A stretch of 24,993 nt of DNA from Saprospiraceae bacterium UBA7687 (GCA_002482845.1 DLGT01000068.1:1-24993); one strand, 5' to 3'; shown: positions 6,960 through 14,437, counted from the stretch's first letter. The notes: generated by a model from the letters alone, not told the origin. Numbers and translations: made by a program.

Positions 6960-8153
6960 ATGAGTAAAAACATGATCCCATACGCAGAAGCCATAGATAT
7001 CATTTGTCAGCGCACTCAGGCATTGACATCAACTATTAAGCCCATTTCAGATACGCTTGGACTTGTGCTTGCAGAAGATATATATTCTCCTATTGATATA
7101 CCTGGATTTGATCAGTCGGCTATGGATGGGTATGCTTTATGTCTGGGAAATGAGGCTGTAAAACCATCATATTTAATTGGTGGCGAAGTTGCTGCGGGAG
7201 ACGCTCCTGGTGAAGTGATTGATACTAATATTGCCATAAGAATATTTACCGGTGCTTCTGTGCCTAAGGGATTTGACACGGTCGTCATGCAAGAAAAGAC
7301 AAGGATTGAAAATGGAAACCTTTTTATCACAGATGATCTTGTTACATTAGGTCAAAATGTGCGTTTGCAAGGTGCTGAGATAAAAACTGGAACATTAGCA
7401 TTACCGAAAGGCAGTTTTCTTGCACCTGCAAGTATTGGGTATTTGGCAGGTATGGGCATCAGTGAAGTATCTGTTTTTCCTAAACCAAAGGTCACACTTA
7501 TTATCACTGGGAATGAACTTAAACAACCTGGTGAGCTGTTAGATTATGGACAAGTTTATGACGCAAATTCTTATACACTAACTGCTGCTTTACGTCAAAA
7601 AGGAATATCGGATATTCAAGTTGTTTGGGTCAAAGATGAACTTGAAACATTGTCAGAAACGCTGATGGTTGCCTTAGAAAAAAGTGATTTGGTCTTATTG
7701 ACAGGAGGGATAAGTGTAGGAAAATATGATTTCGTCCTAGAATCTACACAAAAAAATGAGGTGGATGTACAATTTTATAAAGTCAAACAACGACCCGGAA
7801 AACCTATTTATTTTGGGACAAAAGACAAGACTTTGGTCTTCGGTTTGCCTGGTAATCCTGCTTCTGTTTTGACGTGTTTTTATGTCTATGTTTCTATGGC
7901 TATTGACTTACTTTCTAATCATCAAAAACAAACTTGGACAAAGGCTACCTTGATGGAGCCGTATACAAAAACTAATGGACTTACCCATTTTTTGAAAGGA
8001 CATTATGCTGATGGACTAGTTAAGTTTTTGGGTGGTCAAGAGTCCTTTAGATTGAGTTCATTTGCTGAAGCCAATTGTCTCATACGAATAGATGAATCAG
8101 CGACAATTTTGGCGGCTGGATCAGCAGTTGATATTTTACTTATACCATCTTAA
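6960..8153 (+). CDS. moeA: Molybdopterin molybdotransferase MoeA
   Basis: A 397-residue protein of normal MoeA length. It inserts molybdate into adenylylated molybdopterin. Family landmarks in order are IDIPGFDQSAMDGYAL (about residues 45-60), GEVAAGDAPG, RIFTGASVPKGFDTVVMQE, the MoCF-binding region VTLIITGNEL, LLTGGISVGKYDFV, KQRPGKPIYFG and FGLPGNPASVLTCFYVYV. The C-terminal domain IV is present and slightly divergent. It starts 11 bp after moaA and ends 9 bp before the TauE/SafE gene. Its substrate is produced by the MogA domain of the last operon gene. Confidence 0.97.
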   Translation: MSKNMIPYAEAIDIICQRTQALTSTIKPISDTLGLVLAEDIYSPIDIPGFDQSAMDGYALCLGNEAVKPSYLIGGEVAAGDAPGEVIDTNIAIRIFTGASVPKGFDTVVMQEKTRIENGNLFITDDLVTLGQNVRLQGAEIKTGTLALPKGSFLAPASIGYLAGMGISEVSVFPKPKVTLIITGNELKQPGELLDYGQVYDANSYTLTAALRQKGISDIQVVWVKDELETLSETLMVALEKSDLVLLTGGISVGKYDFVLESTQKNEVDVQFYKVKQRPGKPIYFGTKDKTLVFGLPGNPASVLTCFYVYVSMAIDLLSNHQKQTWTKATLMEPYTKTNGLTHFLKGHYADGLVKFLGGQESFRLSSFAEANCLIRIDESATILAAGSAVDILLIPS

Positions 8154-8162
8154 AAAGAAACT

Positions 8163-8891
8163 ATGGAGGAGTTGATTTTTTATGGTTTATTATTTGTGGT
8201 TGCATTGCTATATGCGTCTGTAGGTCATGGTGGTGCGAGTGGATATTTGGCATTGATGGCTATTTTTGGTATGAGCGTAGATACGATGAAGTCATCCGCT
8301 TTGATATTAAATTTGTTTGTGTCATTAATGGCGTTTGTACAGTTTTACAAAGGTGGTCATTTTAATTTTAAGTCTTTTTTACCGTTTGCCTTAGCTTCAG
8401 TGCCACTGTCTTTTGTGGGTGGATTGATTCATATTGATAATAGCATATACAAGATTTTATTGGGTGTTTTTTTGATGTTTGCAGTGATTAGAATGTTATT
8501 TTTTAATGATTTTAAGCGTACTGAGAATGCTTCTCCATCACTAATTGTATCTTTACTCATAGGTGGTAGCATAGGTTTTTTATCAGGACTTTTGGGCATC
8601 GGTGGTGGTATCATTTTATCTCCAATTTTGATATTGTTGTATAGTATGAATCAAAAACAAGCAGCTGCGATCAGTGCTATTTTTATTTTTGTCAATTCTT
8701 TTGCAGGACTAAGTGGTCAGTTGGCCAAAGGTGTAAACATTGATCCCCTAATCTATTTTTATGTAATCATTGCGTTTGTAGGTGGTACAGTTGGTTCGTA
8801 TCTAGGCGCATCAAAATTGAACCATCGTGCATTAAAATATGTCTTAAGTCTTGTATTGTCAATTGCCATTTTTAAATTATTAAATCAATAG
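8163..8891 (+). CDS. TauE/SafE (TSUP) family membrane permease
   Basis: A 242-residue integral membrane protein with about seven to eight hydrophobic segments in two related halves. The N-terminal half has ALLYASVGHGGASGYLALMA and the second half GGSIGFLSGLLGIGGGIILS, the paired glycine-rich motifs of the sulfite exporter TauE/SafE family. It probably exports a small sulfur-containing or organic anion. In this operon a link to sulfite, or possibly to molybdate or tungstate, is conceivable but not shown. It starts 9 bp after moeA, so it is co-transcribed. Its stop codon TAG lies inside the target duplication of repeat copy 2, and the G is shared with the element. Confidence 0.88.
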   Translation: MEELIFYGLLFVVALLYASVGHGGASGYLALMAIFGMSVDTMKSSALILNLFVSLMAFVQFYKGGHFNFKSFLPFALASVPLSFVGGLIHIDNSIYKILLGVFLMFAVIRMLFFNDFKRTENASPSLIVSLLIGGSIGFLSGLLGIGGGIILSPILILLYSMNQKQAAAISAIFIFVNSFAGLSGQLAKGVNIDPLIYFYVIIAFVGGTVGSYLGASKLNHRALKYVLSLVLSIAIFKLLNQ

Positions 8892-9053
8892 AGTTCACTC
8901 CGAAAACACAAAATGATAGATAATCAACCGTTTTTTACCCTGACCCTAAAGGGAAACACCCCTGCCCCTAAAGGGGTATAACTTTGATTATCAATGCAGT
9001 AGAAGTAAATATTTTTCATTTTAATTGAAATAAGGACTTTTCGGAATAGACTC
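8891..9053 (+). mobile_element. MITE-like element, copy 2 (163 bp)
   Basis: Left end GAGTTCACTCCGAAAA and right end TTTTCGGAATAGACTC form terminal inverted repeats. The same internal TTGATAATCA-type arms (left one changed to TAGATAATCA) and CCCTAAAGGG palindrome are present. An extra stretch of about 25 nt adds a second palindrome, CCCCTAAAGGGG. It is flanked on both sides by AATCAATA (8883-8890 and 9054-9061), an 8-bp direct repeat that looks like a true target duplication. It separates the TauE/SafE gene from moaD within the operon. Confidence 0.8.
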
Positions 9054-9087
9054 AATCAATAGAAGAATAAGTACTAAATCAAATTGT

Positions 9088-9321
9088 ATGAGGATAAAAA
9101 TATTATTATTTGGACAATTAAAAGAAAGGTTGGGTGCAGATTTTATTGAGATAGAAGGTGTAATGGATAGTGATTTGTTGATGGTGAAATTAAAAAGTGA
9201 GTTTCCTGTATTATCTGAAATATCTTTTAGAGTAGCTGTAGATAAAAATTTGATTTCAGAAAAGGTTGTTTTAAGTGAAAAATCGGAGGTAGCTTTGTTG
9301 CCGCCTTTTTCGGGAGGGTAG
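9088..9321 (+). CDS. moaD: Molybdopterin synthase sulfur carrier subunit MoaD
   Basis: A 77-residue ubiquitin-fold protein ending LLPPFSGG. The terminal Gly-Gly is adenylylated and then converted to a thiocarboxylate by MoeB and a sulfur source. As the small subunit of molybdopterin synthase it hands sulfur to cyclic pyranopterin in the MoaE active site. The start MRIKILLFGQLKERLG is typical for MoaD. It lies 34 bp past repeat copy 2. The stop codon TAG is the first part of an 18-bp sequence repeated at 9539, so the repeat-rich spacer begins at its very end. Confidence 0.95.
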   Translation: MRIKILLFGQLKERLGADFIEIEGVMDSDLLMVKLKSEFPVLSEISFRVAVDKNLISEKVVLSEKSEVALLPPFSGG

Positions 9322-9556
9322 TGGCGTTGCAAACTTTGATTGCAATTTATAATTTATTATTGAATTGCAACACTTGTCCAGCTTTAGCGGGATTCAAATC
9401 ATATAGAATCGAAGTCACAGACTTCGACTATCGGTTGGAAGTCGAATTTTTGGCACAAAGGCACCAAGACACTAAATATATCTAAGGGTTACATTGTTGA
9501 AATTTAATCGAAGTCACAGACTTCGACTATCGGTTGGCTAGTGGAGTTGCAAACTT
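9319..9556 (+). repeat. Repeat-rich spacer between moaD and moeB
   Basis: TAGTGG(C/A)GTTGCAAACTT occurs at 9319-9336 and 9539-9556 with one difference. Between them a 32-bp sequence occurs twice without change, at 9407-9438 and 9506-9537, beginning AATCGAAGTC and ending CTATCGGTTGG. Each copy holds a perfect hairpin, TCGAAGTC-ACA-GACTTCGA. TTGCAA words are scattered through the spacer in both orientations. No coding frame was recognised. The block looks like nested insertions or a REP-like cluster. Confidence 0.75.
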
Positions 9557-9597
9557 GTTTGCAACAACTCCTTTTTTCTTGCAAACAAGTTTGCAAG
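9543..9597 (+). terminator. Terminator plus overlapping alternative hairpin (attenuator-like)
   Basis: GGAGTTGCAAAC (9543-9554) pairs with GTTTGCAACAACTCC (9557-9571) with a 3-nt bulge, followed at once by six T residues (9572-9577): a good intrinsic terminator. Directly after, CTTGCAAAC (9578-9586) pairs with GTTTGCAAG (9589-9597). The right arm of the first hairpin can also pair with the left arm of the second, which would disrupt the terminator. moeB starts at 9616. Confidence 0.55.
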
Positions 9598-9615
9598 TCC
9601 AATAAAAAAAAAATA

Positions 9616-10731
9616 ATGGAGCGGTATCAAAGACAAATCATATTATCACAATTTGGTCCTGAAGGCCAAGCTAAGCTCGCTGATGCTAAGGTATTGGTCG
9701 TAGGCGCAGGTGGTTTGGGTTGTCCTGTCTTGATGTATCTTGCTGCTGCTGGCGTGGGGCATTTGGGTATAGTGGATCAAGATGTAGTCAGTCTTTCTAA
9801 TCTCCAAAGACAGGTTTTGTACAAAACGGAAGATGTGGGTTTGCCCAAAGTAGAAAGGGCTGAACAGTATCTTTTGGAAATGAATCCGGATGTTAAAGTC
9901 ACTTCGTATTTTACATATTTAACTACAGAAAATGCTTTGGAAATTGTACATGATTATGACATCATAGTAGATGCATCGGATAATTTTCCGACGAGGTATC
10001 TTGTCAATGATGCTTGTGTATTGCTGGACAAAGTTTTAGTTTATGGTGCTGTATCTAATTTTGAAGGTCAAGTGGCCGTGTTTAATGCTGACTTAGGTGA
10101 TGATAAAAGATCGTCCAATTATAGAGATATTTTTCCCAATCCACCTATGGATAATGAAATAGGTAATTGTGCAGAAATTGGTGTGTTGGGTGTTTTGCCT
10201 GGCACCATAGGATGTATTCAAGCAAGTGAAGTCATAAAGCTGATAACAGGCATTGGTAAACCATTGGTCAATCAATTGCAGACCGTCAATCTACTTACCA
10301 ATCAATGGCAAACATTTAATATCCATGCTTCTACTGAAACTCGACCATTGATACCTGATGACACAATTAGTTTTAAAAATAATGATTATAGCCTTGCTTG
10401 TGGTCCACTTCAGAAAATGGAGATAGGTGCAGCAGATTTTCAAGCTTATTTTGATAAAGAAGATGTTGTTTTTGTAGACGTACGAGAAGCTTTTGAAAAA
10501 CCAGAGATTGATTTTTTTCATCATAAAAAATATCCACTTTCAAACTGGGAAAAAGAAGTCCCAAGTTTTCAAGAAGGTACCATCATCCTTTTTTGTCAAT
10601 CAGGTAAAAGAAGTTTAGAAGCAGCTAAGAAACTTTCTCAAATATATAAAGACAAAGAAATTTTTAGTTTAAAGAATGGTATCTTGTCTTGGCATAATAA
10701 TCACAAAATAATCTCAAATGAGCCATACTAA
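9616..10731 (+). CDS. moeB: MoeB/ThiF-type adenylyltransferase with C-terminal rhodanese domain
   Basis: A 371-residue E1-like protein that adenylylates the C-terminal glycine of MoaD (and possibly ThiS). I chose the ATG at 9616 because MERYQRQIILSQFGPEGQ is the family start. A GTG at 9541 would add 25 residues encoded by the hairpin repeats. The nucleotide-binding loop GAGGLG is at 30-35 and DQDVVSLSNLQRQ follows. The conserved NCAEIGVLGVLPG carries C185. The two CxxC zinc motifs of E. coli MoeB are missing: the first position reads NYRDIFP. Residues about 275-371 are a rhodanese domain with active-site C327 (CQSGKRS), giving a sulfur-transfer function in the same chain. The 3' end overlaps moaE by 14 bp. 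Confidence 0.93.
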   Translation: MERYQRQIILSQFGPEGQAKLADAKVLVVGAGGLGCPVLMYLAAAGVGHLGIVDQDVVSLSNLQRQVLYKTEDVGLPKVERAEQYLLEMNPDVKVTSYFTYLTTENALEIVHDYDIIVDASDNFPTRYLVNDACVLLDKVLVYGAVSNFEGQVAVFNADLGDDKRSSNYRDIFPNPPMDNEIGNCAEIGVLGVLPGTIGCIQASEVIKLITGIGKPLVNQLQTVNLLTNQWQTFNIHASTETRPLIPDDTISFKNNDYSLACGPLQKMEIGAADFQAYFDKEDVVFVDVREAFEKPEIDFFHHKKYPLSNWEKEVPSFQEGTIILFCQSGKRSLEAAKKLSQIYKDKEIFSLKNGILSWHNNHKIISNEPY

Positions 10732-11161
10732 AGTAAAAAATATATTCATCCAAGGTGCTATCTCACCTTCATTTATCATGGAGCGTATTCAGAAACATAG
10801 TACCAAAACTGATATTGGTGCCCATAATATATTTATCGGACAGATACGTGCTGATGAAAAAGATGGACATCAAGTCACAGCCATTCAATATACTGCTTAT
10901 GAGGAAATGGCACTAGAAAAGATGTCAAACATTAGAGAAGATATCTTTGTCAAATATCCCCTTACTTGTCTACATGTTTACCATAGCCTTGGTTTGGTGC
11001 CCACAGGGGAGATATGTTTGTTTGTATTTACATCAGCGTCACATAGGAAAGAAGCCATCGATGCTTGTGAAGAATTGGTAGAAAGGATAAAAGTTGAATT
11101 GCCGATATGGGGCGAAGAAATATTTGATAACGGATCTCAAACTTGGAAAATAAATAAATAA
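10718..11161 (+). CDS. moaE: Molybdopterin synthase catalytic subunit MoaE
   Basis: A 147-residue large subunit of molybdopterin synthase, which transfers two sulfurs from MoaD thiocarboxylate to cyclic pyranopterin monophosphate. Landmarks are GAHNIFIGQIRADEKDG, YTAYEEMALEKM, VYHSLGLVPTGE and the helix SHRKEAIDACEELVERIK. K125 (ERIKVELPIW) corresponds to the essential E. coli K119. The position matching E. coli K126 is G132 in PIWGEE, so that second active-site lysine is not in its usual place. It overlaps moeB by 14 bp, and its stop shares a base with the next start (TAATG), showing tight coupling. Confidence 0.95.
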   Translation: MSHTKVKNIFIQGAISPSFIMERIQKHSTKTDIGAHNIFIGQIRADEKDGHQVTAIQYTAYEEMALEKMSNIREDIFVKYPLTCLHVYHSLGLVPTGEICLFVFTSASHRKEAIDACEELVERIKVELPIWGEEIFDNGSQTWKINK

Positions 11162-12072
11162 TGGTTGACATCACACACAAAAATAATACACTACGTAAAG
11201 CCATTGCATCTGCTATGGTCACGGTATCAAAACCTGAGACGATAGACAAGATTATCAATAAATCAATACCTAAAGGTGATGTCTTTGAGTTTTCGAGGGT
11301 AGCAGGTTTATTTGCGGTTAAAAAAACATATGATGTCATTCCTGATTGTCATCCGTTGCCCGTGGAATACACCAATATCAGACACCATATAGAAGGACTG
11401 ACCATCAAAATAGAAGTGGAAGTTCATACCATTTACAAAACAGGTGTGGAAGTGGAAGCGATGCATGGTGCTGCCATAACGGCACTTACCCTTTATGATA
11501 TGCTGAAGCCGATAGATAAAGGCATCGAGATATCATCTATCAAACTAGAGTCAAAAACTGGTGGTAAATCTGACTCAAAAATCAATAGCGAAATGCCGAT
11601 CAACTGTGCAGTCATCGTTTGTTCGGATACTATTTCTGCTGGTCAAAATGTAGATGCTTCAGGAAAATATTTGGCTGGCAAACTTGAAGAGATGGGTTGC
11701 AACATGATGCATTTTGACATCATACCTGACGAGGCCGAACTCATACGAGCATCGGCGCAGCATTTTAGCGATGTTGGTGCGGACTTATTGATTTTTGTAG
11801 GTGGTACAGGACTATCGCAGAGAGATGTGACGCCACAAGCCGTAGCTCCACTGATAGAGATAGATGTACCTGGCATCATGGAGCGATTGCGAAGTTATGG
11901 TCAAGATAGAATGCCATATGCTATGTTTTCTCGTGGTATTTCAGGATTTATCAAAGATACCTTGGTGATCACGTTGCCAGGTTCCCAAGGAGCTGTGAAA
12001 GATGCTGTTCAGGCGCTTTTTCCGCATGTGTTTCATGTGTTTAAAGTGCGTGGTGGATATCGGCATGAGTGA
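11161..12072 (+). CDS. Fused cyclic pyranopterin synthase MoaC and molybdopterin adenylyltransferase MogA/MoaB
   Basis: A 303-residue bifunctional protein. Residues 1-143 are MoaC, which rearranges MoaA's 3',8-cyclo-GTP to cyclic pyranopterin: MVDITHK start, CHPLP with H64, KTGVEVEAMHGAAITALTLYDMLK with D113 and K116. Residues 147-303 are a MogA/MoaB domain, which adenylylates molybdopterin: CAVIVCSDTISAG, LIFVGGTGLSQRDVTPQAV and TLPGSQGAV. The joining linker is short and charged (ESKTGGKSDSKINSEM). Such fusions are known in Bacteroidota. Fusing step 2 with the penultimate step supplies the activities otherwise missing from the operon. It begins on the last base of moaE. Confidence 0.95.
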   Translation: MVDITHKNNTLRKAIASAMVTVSKPETIDKIINKSIPKGDVFEFSRVAGLFAVKKTYDVIPDCHPLPVEYTNIRHHIEGLTIKIEVEVHTIYKTGVEVEAMHGAAITALTLYDMLKPIDKGIEISSIKLESKTGGKSDSKINSEMPINCAVIVCSDTISAGQNVDASGKYLAGKLEEMGCNMMHFDIIPDEAELIRASAQHFSDVGADLLIFVGGTGLSQRDVTPQAVAPLIEIDVPGIMERLRSYGQDRMPYAMFSRGISGFIKDTLVITLPGSQGAVKDAVQALFPHVFHVFKVRGGYRHE

Positions 12073-12168
12073 AGAAGTTAATGAAATTATGCTTGACTGT
12101 TTATAATGATTGTGTGAATTATAATGTTTCCATTTTTAACAAATCCAAATTGTTAAAACAATTCTTCC

Positions 12169-12197
12169 TTGCAATTATAAATGAATTTTTACCTTTG
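12169..12197 (+). promoter_or_regulatory. glyA promoter
   Basis: TTG (12169-12171) followed after 18 nt by TACCTTTG (12190-12197) fits the Bacteroidota -33/-7 consensus with good spacing. It lies 38 bp before the glyA start, giving a short leader. The 163-bp gap after the molybdenum operon holds no other feature I recognise. Confidence 0.65.
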
Positions 12198-12235
12198 CGC
12201 TTCATTTCTTTAAAACATCATCAAAATTCGTCACC

Positions 12236-13507
12236 ATGGACACTATCATAGAGCATTTGATTCAAGAAGAGTTACAACGTCAGAGACAAGGTATTGAGTT
12301 GATTGCATCAGAAAATTTTACTTCTCAGGCTGTTATCAATGCAATGGGTAGTTGTCTTACCAATAAATATGCAGAAGGATACCCTGGCAAAAGGTATTAT
12401 GGTGGCTGTGAAGTCGTTGACAAAATAGAACAAATCGCTATAGATCGACTTTGTGCGCTTTTCGGTGCGGAGTATGCCAATGTACAACCACACTCAGGTG
12501 CACAAGCCAATGCTGCCATATTTTTAGGAGTACTTCAGCCAGGAGATGCTATTTTGGGATTTGACTTATCGCATGGTGGTCACTTATCTCACGGTTCGCC
12601 TGTGAATTATTCAGGCAAGGTGTATCAAGCTAATTTTTATGGTGTAGAACAAGAAACTGGACGCATAGACATGGACAAAGTAGCTGCTAAAGCGCGCGAA
12701 GTTCAACCAAAACTCATCATCTGTGGTGCATCGGCATATTCTAGAGATTGGGATTATAAAAGATTTAGGGAGATTGCTGATGAGGTAGGCGCGCTTTTAT
12801 TGGCAGATATTGCCCATCCTGCGGGATTGATTGCGGCAGATTTGCTGACAGATCCATTGCCACATTGCCATATTGTTTCATCTACGACCCACAAGACATT
12901 AAGAGGACCGAGAGGAGGTATCATCATGCTCGGCAAAGATTTTGCAAATCCATGGGGAAGAAAAACCAAAAAAGGGGATCCGATCATGATGTCAACGATA
13001 TTGAATAGTGCTGTATTTCCTGGTATGCAAGGTGGTCCATTGGAACATGTTATTGCAGCAAAGGCGATTGCTTTTGGCGAAGCATCACAAGATAGTTTCA
13101 AAGAATATGGCAAACAAGTCATTGCCAATGCAAGTGTTATGGCCAAAGCATTTACAGATCGAGGTTACCAAATCATCTCAGGTGGCACAGACAATCATAT
13201 GATGCTCATAGACCTTAGAGCCAAATCAGCAGATATCTCAGGAAAAGATGCCGAAAATGCGCTCGTAAAAGCAGATATTACCATCAATAAAAACATGGTA
13301 CCATTCGACAGTAGACCAGCATTGCATACGTCAGGCATTCGTGTCGGTACAGCGGCAGTGACTTCACGTGGATTTAAGGAGGCAGATTGTGAGCAAGTAG
13401 TAGAGTGGATTGACGCAGCGATTATGCACAAGGACGATGACACCATGCTCAGTGATATCCGTACTAAAGTAAATGGTTTTATGGCTAATTTTCCATTGTA
13501 CGCATAA
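12236..13507 (+). CDS. glyA: Serine hydroxymethyltransferase GlyA
   Basis: A 423-residue PLP enzyme that interconverts serine and glycine while charging tetrahydrofolate. Motifs include IELIASENFTSQAV, NKYAEGYPGKRYYGGCEVVD, ANVQPHSGAQAN, ADIAHPAGLIA and the PLP-lysine sequence STTHKTLRGPRGG with K220. The tail carries SGIRVGTAAVTSRGF. Length is normal for bacterial GlyA. The start at 12236 fits both the promoter position and the family N-terminus. It appears to be a housekeeping gene transcribed separately from the molybdenum operon. No strong terminator was seen before repeat copy 3. Confidence 0.98.
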   Translation: MDTIIEHLIQEELQRQRQGIELIASENFTSQAVINAMGSCLTNKYAEGYPGKRYYGGCEVVDKIEQIAIDRLCALFGAEYANVQPHSGAQANAAIFLGVLQPGDAILGFDLSHGGHLSHGSPVNYSGKVYQANFYGVEQETGRIDMDKVAAKAREVQPKLIICGASAYSRDWDYKRFREIADEVGALLLADIAHPAGLIAADLLTDPLPHCHIVSSTTHKTLRGPRGGIIMLGKDFANPWGRKTKKGDPIMMSTILNSAVFPGMQGGPLEHVIAAKAIAFGEASQDSFKEYGKQVIANASVMAKAFTDRGYQIISGGTDNHMMLIDLRAKSADISGKDAENALVKADITINKNMVPFDSRPALHTSGIRVGTAAVTSRGFKEADCEQVVEWIDAAIMHKDDDTMLSDIRTKVNGFMANFPLYA

Positions 13508-13575
13508 ATGTGATGATACTTTTAAGGGTGAATAGGAACTTTCTTGATTTTTACATTGTTAATTGGCTAATAGTT

Positions 13576-13714
13576 AAGTCCACTCCGAAAATACAAATTG
13601 ATTGATAATCAGCCGTTTTTTACCCTGACCCTAAAGGGAAACTTTTGATTATCAATGAAGTAGAAATGAAGTTTTTTCATTTTATTTGAACTAAGGGCTT
13701 TTCGGAGTGCAATC
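13576..13714 (+). mobile_element. MITE-like element, copy 3 (139 bp)
   Basis: Left end AAGTCCACTCCGAAAA matches copy 1. The right end reads TTTTCGGAGTG and then diverges. The internal TTGATAATCA / TGATTATCAA arms and CCCTAAAGGG palindrome are intact, and the sequence between is closely similar to copy 1. AATAGTTA (13569-13576) and AAAAGTTA (13715-13722) flank it, 7 of 8 alike, a possible degraded target duplication. It lies between glyA and the Uma2 gene and has the same orientation as the other copies. Confidence 0.7.
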
Positions 13715-13771
13715 AAAAGTTAAAATAGAAACTTAGGATTTTTTTATTATTTAATTTGTCATCTATAGTCT

Positions 13772-14437
13772 ATGTATTTTGATAAAGAAAATGACATCAT
13801 GGCACAATTACTTGACCTACCATCTGCACCCCAAGTGCTAGAAAGGTTCAAAGTGGCGTTGGATAATGAGAAGATCAAAAGAAAACAATTTTATGCTGAT
13901 ATAGATGATGACATGAAAGCCGAGTTTATCAATGGCGAAATCATCATACATTCTCCCGTAAAAAAAGAACATACGGATACAACATTCTTGATCACTCAAT
14001 TAATGAGAAATTTTGTCGTTATCAATGAACTTGGTTATGTTGGATATGAAAAAGTTTTGAGTGCATTTACACGCAATGATTATGAACCAGATGTGGTCTT
14101 TTTTAATGCTGAAAAAGCCAAAACATTTAAAAAAGGCATGTGGAAGTTTCCCATTCCAGATCTCATCGTAGAGGTGGTGTCTAAATCTACAGAACAAAGA
14201 GACCGAAATCTAAAGTTTCATGATTATGAGTCTCATGGAGTGACCGAATATTGGATCGTAGATGCTGATAAAGAAACGGTAGAGCAATATTTACTTGTAA
14301 AAAACAAATATACACTTCATTTCAAAGCCACTAAAGGCAATATAGAGTCCAAGGCCATCAAAGGATTTACTGCAGATATCAAAGCTTTTTTTGACGAAAG
14401 TCTTTGTTTGGTGGAACTTAAGAAGATGATTGGGTAA
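13772..14437 (+). CDS. Uma2 (DUF820) family putative endonuclease
   Basis: A 221-residue protein of the Uma2/DUF820 family, which has a PD-(D/E)xK-type nuclease fold (family knowledge). Visible motifs are KAEFINGEIIIHSPVKKEH, NDYEPDVVFF with the acidic pair, PDLIVEVVSKSTEQRDRNLK containing the E and K expected at the active site, and DYESHGVTEYWIVDADK. The first ATG is at 13772. A second in-frame ATG at 13799 (MAQLLDLPSAP) also looks plausible and would shorten the protein by 9 residues. This family is very abundant in cyanobacteria and scattered in Bacteroidota, with no clear biological role. It stands alone here. Confidence 0.85.
   Translation: MYFDKENDIMAQLLDLPSAPQVLERFKVALDNEKIKRKQFYADIDDDMKAEFINGEIIIHSPVKKEHTDTTFLITQLMRNFVVINELGYVGYEKVLSAFTRNDYEPDVVFFNAEKAKTFKKGMWKFPIPDLIVEVVSKSTEQRDRNLKFHDYESHGVTEYWIVDADKETVEQYLLVKNKYTLHFKATKGNIESKAIKGFTADIKAFFDESLCLVELKKMIG

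Noticed and set aside
9541..9615. Upstream GTG start for moeB adding 25 residues
   Set aside because: The added residues are encoded by the terminator and hairpin repeats, and the family N-terminus begins at the ATG at 9616.
12069..12251. 60-codon plus-strand frame between the MoaC-MogA gene and glyA
   Set aside because: It covers the glyA promoter and runs into glyA in another frame, with no recognisable protein features.
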